Position numbers and translations under genes: made by a program. Of a stretch of 64,000 bases of DNA, positions 55,601 through 64,000 are shown piece after piece; the stretch's first letter is position 1, and each line of letters starts with the position of its first letter. Source of the DNA: Beroe forskalii (lineage: Eukaryota; Ctenophora; Nuda; Beroida; Beroidae); the NCBI GenBank assembly GCA_011033025.1, contig WFMF01000070.1, positions 558,001 through 622,000 of the forward strand, in the 5' to 3' direction. The notes under the pieces are model-generated. The model searched no databases and was not told where the DNA came from. It saw only the letters and a list, made by a program, of their open reading frames with translations.

Positions 55601-56853
55601 ATTTTTACCACAGCTTCGTATCATTGAAATACACATTTTAGGCAAGTTTAAGCAAATTCTATGTCACAGGGCTGAGATATAGCCAAATCTGGCAAAACTT
55701 TCGCTTTTTGACATTTTCTTGTGTTTGAAGTACCGCAGCTCCTAAACGAACTCATAAACCTATGCTGAAATTTTTACCACAGCTTCGTATCATTGAAATA
55801 CACATTTTAGGCAAGTTTAAGCAAATTCTATGTCACAGGGGCTGAGATATAGCCAAATCTGGCAAAAACTTTCGCTTTTTGACATTTTCTTGTGTTTGAA
55901 GTACCGCAGCTCCTAAACGAACTCATAAACCTATGCTGAAATTTTTACCACAGCTTCGTATCATTGAAATACACATTTTAGGCAAGTTTAAGCAAATTCT
56001 ATGTCACAGGGGCTGAGATATAGCCAAATCTGGCAAAAATCTTTCGTCGATACTGACATTTTCTTGTGTTTGAAGTACCGCAGCTCCTAAACGAACTCAT
56101 AAACCTATGCTGAAATTTTTACCACAGCTTCGTATCATTGAAATACACATTTTAGGCAAGTTTAAGCAAATTCTATGTCACAGGGGCTGAGATATAGCCA
56201 AATCTGGCAAAAATTTCGTTTTTGAAATTTTCTTGTGTTTGAAGTACCGCAGCTCCTAAACGAACTCATAAACCTATGCTGAAATTTTTACCACAGCTTC
56301 GTATCATTGAAATACACATTTTAGGCAAGTTTAAGCAAATTCTATGTCACAGGGGCTGAGATATAGCCAAATCTGGCAAAAACTTTCGCTTTTTTGACAT
56401 TTTCTTGTGTTTGAAGTACCGCAGCTCCTAAACGAACTCATAAACCTATGCTGAAATTTTTACCACAGCTTCGCATCATCGAAATACACATTTTAGGCAA
56501 GTTTAAGCAAATTCTATGTCACAGGGGCTGAGATATAGCCAAATCTGGCAAAACTTTCGATATTTTGAGCATTTTCTTGTGTTTGAAGTACCGCAGCTCC
56601 TAAACGAACTCATAAACCTATGCTGAAATTTTTACCACAGCTTCGTATCATTGAAATACACATTTTAGGCAAGTTTAAGCAAATTCTATGTCACAGGGGC
56701 TGAGATATAGCCAAATCTGGCAAAAACTTTCGCTTTTGACATTTTCTTGTGTTTGAAGTACCGCAGCTCCTAAACGAACTCATAAACCTATGCTGAAATT
56801 TTTACCACAGCTTCGTACTCATTGAAATACACATTTTAGGCAAGTTTAAGCAA
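52668..56853 (-). repeat. 172-bp satellite, main inverted block
   Basis: About 24 units by length on the complementary strand, highly homogeneous. The short segment between GAAATTTT/GACATTTT and GGCAAAAA varies in length (TTTCGCTTTTTTGAC versus TCAAGTCGATACTGAGC types), giving two unit classes that alternate. Confidence 0.95.
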
Positions 56854-59100
56854 TTGTCGGCATATGTTTGTGGCTAGAGTTCGGTTCGGAATGACTATTT
56901 GATGATGTAAATGTGTTGTAGAGGCATTGAATCGATAGTTTTGATAGGTTTTTTTAGGTCGGACTGCCGTCATGGTGCCACCAGATAGCCACCAAAGCCG
57001 CCTATTTTCGTATGCGTATATGGTCATTTTTTGAGCAATTTTAACTGGTCCAAGTGGGTCATAGGTACTCAAATTGTTGCTAGAGATGGTCTAGAATGAG
57101 CAGTGAACGAAAAATCGCCCGTACGTTTGGCTGGGATCGTGTAAAGAAGTGGAACAGAGTTTCTGGAGAAAATGGAACAAATGTGTAACAATTGTCGGCA
57201 CATGCGCGTATACGTGTAACAATTGTCGGCATATGTTTTTGGCTAGAGTTCGGTTTGGAATGACTATTTGATGATGTAAATGTGTTGTAGAGGCATTGAA
57301 TCGATAGTTTTGATTGGTTTTTAGGGTCGGACTGCCGTCATGGTGCCACCAGATAGCCACCAAAGCCGCCTATTTTCGTATGCGTATATGGTCATTTTTT
57401 GAGCAATTTTAACTGGTCCAAGTGGGTCATAGGTACTCAAATTGTTGCTAGAGATGGTCTAGAATGAGCAGTGAACGAAAAATCGCCCGTACGTTTGGCT
57501 GGGATCGTGTAAAGAAGTGGAACAGAGTTTCTGGAGAAAATGGAACAAATGTGTAACAATTGTCGGCACATGCGCGTATACGTGTAACAATTGTCGGCAT
57601 ATGTTTTTGGCTAGAGTTCGGTTTGGAATGACTATTTGATGATGTAAATGTGTTATAGTGGCATTGAATCGATAGTTTTGATTGGTTTTTAGGGTCGGAC
57701 TGCCGTCATGGTGCCACCAGATAGCCATCAAAGCCGCCTATTTTCGTATGCGTATATGGTCATTTTTGAGCAATTTTAACTGGTCCAAGTGGGTCATAGG
57801 TACTCAAATTGTTGCTAGAGATGGTCTAGAATGAGCAGTGAACGAAAAATCGCCCATACGTTTGGCTGGGATCGTGTAAAGAAGTGGAACAGAGTTTCTG
57901 GAGAAAATGGAACAAATGTGTAACAATTGTCGGCACATACGCGTATACGTGTAACAATTGTCGGCATATGTTTTTGGCTAGAGTTCGGTTTGGAATGACT
58001 ATTTGATGATGTAAATGTGTTGTAGAGGCATTGAATCGATAGTTTTGATAGGTTTTTCAGGTCGGACTGCCGTCATGGTGCCACCAGATAGCCACCAAAG
58101 CCGCCTATTTTCGTATGCGTATATGGTCATTTTTTGAGCAATTTTAACTGGTCCAAGTGGGTCATAGGTACTCAAATTGTTGCTAGAGATGGTCTAGAAT
58201 GAGCAGTGAACGAAAAATCGCCCATACGTTTGGCTGGGATCGTGTAAAGAAGTGGAACAGAGTTTCTGGAGAAAATGGAACAAATGTGTAACAATTGTCG
58301 GCACATGCGCGTATACGTGTAACAATTGTCGGCATATGTTTGTGGCTAGAGTTCGGTTCGGAATGACTATTTGATGATGTAAATGTGTTGTAGAGGCATT
58401 GAATCGATAGTTTTGATAGGTTTTTTAGGTCGGACTGCCGTCATGGTGCCACCAGATAGCCACCAAAGCCGCCTATTTTCGTATGCGTATATGGTCATTT
58501 TTTGAGCAATTTTAACTGGTCCAAGTGGGTCATAGGTACTCAAATTGTTGCTAGAGATGGTCCAGAGAGTGAGTGTGATGATATTTAACTGCACATCTCG
58601 CTGGAAGCGTATAAGAAAGTGGAACAAAGTTTCTTAGAAAAATGGAACAAATATGGGAAAACTTGTAAGCATACGGGGAAAAAAGGGAAAATCTGTGCGG
58701 CCAGAGTTAGGATTGATTGACTTTGTGATGATGTAAATGTGTTGTAGATACATTGAATCGATAGTTTTGATAAGTTTAGGGTCGGACTGCCGTCATGGTG
58801 CCACCAGATAGCCGCCAGCCACCTATTTTCGTACGCGTATATACCCAATTTTGGAGCAATTCTAACCGGTATAAATGGGTCATAGGTACTCAAATTGTTG
58901 CTAGAGATGTTCCAGAGAGTGAGTGTGATGATATTTTAACCGTACATCTCGCTGGAAGCGTATAAGAAAGTGGAACAAAGTTTCTTAGAAAATGGAACAA
59001 ATATGGGAAAACTTGTAAGCATACGGGAAAAGTGGAAAATCTGTAAGCATATATATTGCGGCCAGAGTTAGGATTGATTGACTTTGTGATGATGTAAATG
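56854..59100 (+). repeat. 368-bp tandem repeat
   Basis: Unit starts recur at about 56851, 57220, 57588, 57955 and 58323 (CAATTGTCGGCATATGTTT), giving a period of 367-369 bp. The first four units are nearly identical and two shorter diverged units follow from about 58560. Landmarks: GGTCGGACTGCCGTCATGGT, AACTGGTCCAAGTGGGTC. Minus-strand frames up to 102 codons recur with the unit and are not supported as genes. Confidence 0.95.
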
Positions 59101-60029
59101 TTCGGGAGTGGGGAATTTAAAGAGCTTTCAGAAATCATGGATTATTGGTATATCTCGATTTTTCATCGAGATATACGCGTTTCTCTAAGGTGCGGTGAAA
59201 AATCGATGTCGAAATTTTAGGACAAAACTTTAATGAGTGAGATGTCAAGAACTACGAGACTTATCTTGAGATGAGATCGGCCAAAGTATGTTGTAATAAG
59301 GCGGAATTTGTTATAGGCTATATATGGAAGATGGTTTGAGCCTATTTGGGTGCTGTGATGACGTCATCAAAATCGCGTAAAACCACTAAAATAGCGTATT
59401 TTGCGATAAATGCTATTTTGCTACTTTGAACATCTCTAACTCAAAGAGTTTTCATCGGATTATGTTTTGCTTCGATATTTTGCTTTTAGATTTCGAGATT
59501 TAGCTATAAAACGAGTTTCACAGCGATCGGTCGAAATATGACGTCATGTGAAGCCTCTAAAAATTGAGCCGCAAAATGGTTGAAATTACGTTAATGATGA
59601 AAAATTGTACTTTAGCCTTATTCTGTGTTACGATGACGAACTAATAATGGTTTCTTCATGTCTCGCAGTGACTAAATGTGGGAAATATACGATGAAATAG
59701 TGAATCACGTGAGTTCACGTGGACGTTTTGTAGAAATTAGGGGATTTCAAGAAAACGATATTTACACGCGATTTTCGACTTGATTACGTTGAAATGAGTT
59801 CAAATACGACTAATTCACATGAAATTAGATCTGGGTGCTACATTTCAGCACGTGAGTTCACGTGGACGATTTGTAGAAATTAGGAAATTGGTCAATTCTA
59901 GTAATTCCAAGTTAGAATAACGTTGTTTCGGAATGCGTGAGGTTTAGTTACGTTGGTTCCAACCGAAAGAAATGGACTGGCGTCACCAAATCAGCAGGGG
60001 GTTACTACGACAACCGTCTCGGTTTTGGA
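59101..60029 (+). repeat. Dispersed repeat block, right copy
   Basis: Direct copy of about 39960-41070, ending with a decayed arm of the hairpin seen at 41205-41347. It connects to the inverted 172-bp satellite at 60030. Confidence 0.85.
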
Positions 60030-62560
60030 GAGTTTACACATTTTAGGCAAGTTTAAGCAAATTCTATGTCACAGGGGCTGAGATATAGCCAAATCTGGCA
60101 AAAAATTTCGCTTTTTTGACATTTTCTTGTGTTTGAAGTGCCGTAGCTCCTAAACGAACTCATAAACCTATGCTGAAATTTTTACCACAGCTTCGTATCA
60201 TCGAAATACACATTTTAGGCAAGTTTAAGCAAATTCTATGTCACAGGGGCTGAGATATAGCCAAATCTGGCAAAAACTTTCGCTTTTTTGACATTTTCTT
60301 GTGTTTGAAGTGCCGTAGCTCCTAAACGAACTCATAAACCTATGCTGAAATTTTTACCACAGCTTCGTATCATCGAAATACACATTTTAGGCAACTTTAA
60401 GCAAATTCTATGTCACAGGGGCTAAGATATGGCCAAATCTGGCAAAATTCTCAAGTCGATACTGAGCATTTCCTTGTGTTTGAAGTACCGCAGCTTTTAA
60501 ACGAACTCATAAACCTATGCTGAAATTTTTACCACAGCTTCGTATCATCGAAATACACATTTTAGGCAAGTCTAAGCAAATTCTATGTCACAGGGGCTGA
60601 GATATGGCCAAATCTGGCAAAAATCTCATGTCGATACTGAGCATTTCCTTGTGTTTGAAGTACCGCAGCTCTTAAACGAACTCATAAACCTATGCTGAAA
60701 TTTTACCACAGCTTCGTATCATTGAAATACACATTTTAGGCAAGTTTAAGCAAATTCTATGTCACAGGGGCTGAGATATAGCCAAATCTGCCAAAACTTT
60801 CGCTTTTTTGACATTTTCTTGTGTTTGAAGTACCGCAGCTCTAAACGAACTCATAAACCTATGCTGAAATTTTACCACAGCTTCGCATCATTGAAATACA
60901 CACTTTAGGCAAGTTTAAGCAAATTCTATGTCACAGGGGCTGAGATATGGCCAAATCTGGCAAAAATCTCAAGTCGATATTGAGCATTTCCTTGTGTTTG
61001 AAGTACCGCAGCTCCTAAACGAACTCATAAACCTATGCTGAAATTTTTACCACAGCTTCGTATCATCGAAATACACATTTTAGGCAAGTTTAAGCAAATT
61101 TGATGTCACAGGGGCTGAGATACAGCCAAATCTGGCAAAAACTTTCGCTTTTTTGACATTTTCTTGTGTTTGAAGTACCGCAGCTCCTAAACGAACTCAT
61201 AAACCTATGCTGAAATTTCTACCACAGCTTCATATCATTGAAATATATATTTTAGGCAAGTTTAAGCAAATTTGATGTCACAGGGGCTGAGATACAGCCA
61301 AATCTGGCAAAAACTTTCGCTTTTTTGACATTTTCTTGTGTTTGAAGTGCCGTAGCTCCTAAACGAACTCATAAACCTATGCTGAAATTTTACCACAGCT
61401 TCGTATCATCGAAATACACATTTTAGGACAGTTTAAGCAAATTCTATGTCACAGGGCTGAGATATGGCCAAATCTGGCAAAATTTCAAGTCGATACTGAG
61501 CATTTCCTTGTGTTTGAAGTACCGCAGCTCCTAAACGAACTCATAAAACTATGCTGAAATTTTTACCACAGCTTCGTATCATTGAAATACACATTTTAGG
61601 CAAGTTTAAGCAAATTCTATGTCACAGGGGTTGAGATATAGCCAAATCTGGCACAAACTTTCGCTTTTTTGACATTTTCTTGTGTTTGAAGTACCGCAGC
61701 TCCTAAACGAACTCATAAACCTATGCTGAAATTTTTACCACAGCTTCGCATCATTGAAATACACACTTTAGGCAAGTTTAAGCAAATTCTATGTCACAGG
61801 GGCTGAGATATGGCCAAATCTGGCAAAAATCTCAAGTCGATATTGAGCATTTCCTTGTGTTTGAAGTACCGCAGCTCCTAAACGAACTCATAAACCTATG
61901 CTGAAATTTTTACCACAGCTTCGTATCATCGAAATACACATTTTAGGCAAGTTTAAGCAAATTTGATGTCACAGGGGCTGAGATACAGCCAAATCTGGCA
62001 AAAACTTTCGCTTTTTGACATTTTCTTGTGTTTGAAGTACCGCAGCTCCTAAACGAACTCATAAACCTATGCTGAAATTTCTACCACAGCTTCATATCAT
62101 TGAAATATATATTTTAGGCAAGTTTAAGCAAATTTGATGTCACAGGGGCTGAGATACAGCCAAATCTGGCAAAAACTTTCGCTTTTTTGACATTTTCTTG
62201 TGTTTGAAGTGCCGTAGCTCCTAAACGAACTCATAAACCTATGCTGAAATTTTACCACAGCTTCGTATCATCGAAATACACATTTTAGGCAAGTTTAAGC
62301 GAATTCTATGTCACAGGGGCTGAGATATGGCCAAATCTGGCAAAAATTTCAAGTCGATACTGAGCATTTCCTTGTGTTTGAAGTACCGCAGCTCCTAAAC
62401 GAACTCATAAAACTATGCTGAAATTTTTACCACAGCTTCGTATCATTGAAATACACATTTTAGGCAAGTTTAAGCAAATTCTATGTCACAGGGGTTGAGA
62501 TATAGCCAAATCTGGCAAAAACTTTCGCGTTTTTGACATTTCCTTGAGTTTGAATTATAC
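60030..62560 (-). repeat. 172-bp satellite, right inverted block
   Basis: About 15 units, more diverged from each other than the main block. A two- to four-unit higher-order pattern is visible: units with AAATTTGATGTCACAGGGGC and ATATATATTTTAGGC recur together at about 61080-61270 and 61920-62130. Confidence 0.93.
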
Positions 62561-63051
62561 CAATTTCTGATATACTGCTCGAACTCCTAAAACCGTTATT
62601 ATATCGAACAAAGTACTACCATGGTATAATTTACAAATTTGGTTCAGTTGGCAGAAATCGAATTTAATGTTCCTGATGAGTTTTCCCTGATACGCACTAC
62701 TTTCGTGACGCGGAAATCTGTAGCGCACGCGCGAGGCAAAAGTCTGGCAAAAGTGAGCTCAAGTACTTCTGGACACGTCAGATTGGTCGCGCGCGTTTTG
62801 CGCTGAGGTAATGTCAGCACTAATAAAGACGCGCAGTGACGCGACATGACATAATGTTGCGTGTTGAGTCGTCATAAATGGGTGGCACATGTGACAAAAA
62901 CATGATTTGAATGTCTGATTGTTTAAAACAGGGAAGAACCACAAAATGGAATTGCGTCTGAAGTCCTCGCGAAATTATTATCAATGTCCGCATGTGCTTT
63001 GGATTTCTCTTAACTAAGTTGATATTCTCCTGTAACAAGGGTTGTCATGGG
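62561..63051. other. Right flank, non-coding
   Basis: Includes the right 59-bp inverted repeat (62713-62771). Minus-strand frames of 60-70 codons lack any recognised feature. No gene supported. Confidence 0.4.
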
Positions 63052-63061
63052 CCCGTGGCAG

Positions 63062-63269
63062 GATGGTAGGACAAAACCCCACCCGGACAAAACCCCAACC
63101 GGACATAACCCCACCTTAGAGCACAGATTGCGCGATGGGAACGTTCGTGCGAACCATACGTCCTAACCCTAACCGTAACCATTGCGTCACAGGATTACGC
63201 ACGAGCGTCCCTTTCGCGCAATTTGTGCTCTGAGGTGGGGTTGTGTCCGGGTGGGGTTTTGTCCGCGCA
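63062..63269. mobile_element. 208-bp MITE-like palindrome with 10-bp TSD
   Basis: The ends fold back on each other: GGACAAAACCCCACCCGGAC near the left, and its complement in GTGTCCGGGTGGGGTTTTGTCC near the right. Pairing continues inwards through AGAGCACA...TGTGCTCT and TTGCGCGA...TCGCGCAA. CCCGTGGCAG flanks it at 63052-63061 and 63270-63279. The centre has CCTAACCCTAACCGTAACC. No coding capacity. The 10-bp duplication may actually be shorter if the element edges lie a few bases inwards. Confidence 0.65.
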
Positions 63270-63620
63270 CCCGTGGCAGTTGCCATGGATAATTGTTAGA
63301 AAGCCGTTCAATAAGGCCCTGAAGTTTAGTCCAATCTTAAATCCTTGTCGTTTGTATTATGTTAAAGGAGCTGGAATTCTGTATCAAATTATGTGTGCAT
63401 CGAACACCATCCGACGAGTGGCTAAAACAATTGGTATATGACACGCACGTTCCATGTACATTGTAAATTGTAAAACAGTACCGCTTCATGCCACGTATGC
63501 ACATGCCACATCATGTAAAACCCCATGTACTCACAGTACCCTCAGTACATTCCCCCTATTTGCCATGAGTACATTGTACTCGCCTAAATCCTGTGGTATG
63601 TAACGTGTCACATTTCTCAG
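63270..63620. other. Non-coding sequence, probable intron
   Basis: No exon recognised. The end, CACATTTCTCAG, is a plausible 3' splice site for the exon at 63621. Confidence 0.4.
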
Positions 63621-63731
63621 GGTGTAACCAAGGAGGGATTCCCCATTCAGACAGAGTTTATCGTCATGGTAGCCTCTTTACTTGTGTGGTGGGGAGCTAA
63701 CAGTGTCAAGGCCAAGATCTCAGAACAATAG
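63621..63731 (+). CDS. Probable terminal exon of a small membrane protein
   Basis: After the acceptor CACATTTCTCAG, 111 bases read GVTKEGFPIQTEFIVMVASL, LVWWGANSVKAKISEQ and TAG. The middle (FIVMVASLLVWWGA) is a hydrophobic segment of membrane-span character, and the end is basic and hydrophilic, consistent with a C-terminal membrane anchor or last span with a short tail. I do not recognise the family. Start phase and preceding exons are unknown, since none was found upstream across the satellite region. Confidence 0.45.
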   Translation, partial: GVTKEGFPIQTEFIVMVASLLVWWGANSVKAKISEQ

Positions 63732-64000
63732 CACTCTCATGATACGTGGACTTTGTGTTTAGTATTCAGATGCCTTGTTGTGTGTGTATAATGGTATGAC
63801 TTGTGCTTGTTAAGCCTAATTAGCGATCAGAAACTGGGTAATAGGCCTCATTTGACTACATTCCTTCCACTTCTTTTACACTTGATGTGTTGTAAGCTTG
63901 TTTGATATTATACATTGCTACTAAACTATATCATTGAAGATTTTTATGTTGATGAGTTTGACTGATCTAATGTGTTAATTTCACCATCTAGAGTCATATT
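63732..64000. other. Possible 3' UTR, AT-rich
   Basis: Follows the TAG of the exon at 63621-63731. No canonical AATAAA seen before the window ends. Confidence 0.35.

Larger units (their letters stand above)
39475..62771. mobile_element. 23-kb region bounded by 59-bp inverted repeats
   Basis: 39475-39533 and 62713-62771 are reverse complements over 59 bases with one mismatch (CAGAAGTACTTGAGCTCACT ... GCGCGTGCGCTACA). Everything between is satellite, tandem repeat or transposon. It may be a very large non-autonomous element that captured satellite DNA, or two inverted copies of a short repeat that happen to flank a heterochromatic block. No transposase is visible. Confidence 0.45.

Noticed and set aside
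56836..59138. Repeated minus-strand ORFs (AIWWHHDGSPTL...) as a gene family
   Set aside because: They recur once per 368-bp tandem unit with frameshifts between units, and no start, splice or domain support was seen.

Overview
The window is animal nuclear DNA, most likely from an invertebrate. It holds spliced exons with GT/AG borders, fragments of the cAMP-dependent protein kinase type I regulatory subunit (PRKAR1), non-LTR (LINE) and Penelope-like retroelements, and very large satellite arrays. There is no bacterial gene organisation, and I cannot name the species. Most of the 64 kb is repeat. A 100-base N gap and stretches of homopolymer-rich consensus show that this is a draft assembly.

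Layout. 1-3.8 kb: a terminal exon on + (1465-1547), AT-rich non-coding DNA and a GC-rich cluster of short repeats. 3.8-14.85 kb: an 11-kb fold-back-like structure whose inverted arms are built of a 30-bp tandem repeat. It contains AACGTT-rich and GTTCGC-rich repeats, a telomere-like (GGGTTTGGGTTA)n tract split by a small TIR element, and a 5'-truncated LINE. 15.0-15.3 kb: a terminal exon on -. 16.17-28.79 kb and 31.51-39.47 kb: two copies, in the same orientation, of one segment. Each carries a gene for a small single-pass membrane protein (+) and part of a PRKAR1 gene (-). The second copy is better preserved. It has three consecutive PRKAR1 exons with matching phases at 38557-38714, 36250-36370 and 34488-34609. 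The first copy has lost the body of the middle exon, carries frameshifts, and has gained a TIR DNA element with a Penelope-like element nested inside it.

The most striking observation is that the 50-bp satellite in both copies (about 5.4 kb and 1.5 kb) is a tandem amplification of the exon-intron junction of the middle PRKAR1 exon. Each unit is the last 25 nt of the exon joined to the first 25 nt of the intron. The real 5' splice site is therefore followed by about 30 to 100 duplicates of itself inside the intron. A second strong signal is a hammerhead ribozyme fold in both 81-bp inverted terminal repeats of the Penelope-like element.

28.95-30.36 kb holds a 168-bp satellite. 39.475-62.771 kb is bounded by 59-bp inverted repeats. 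It is filled with a 172-bp satellite that switches orientation, a near-full-length LINE inserted in that satellite, a low-quality consensus stretch (46.9-49.7 kb), about 320-bp and 368-bp tandem repeats, and a 0.9-kb block repeated at both ends. The right flank has a short TIR element with a 10-bp target duplication and a terminal exon on + (63621-63731). The host genes seen here are fragments whose other exons lie outside the window or were not recognised.
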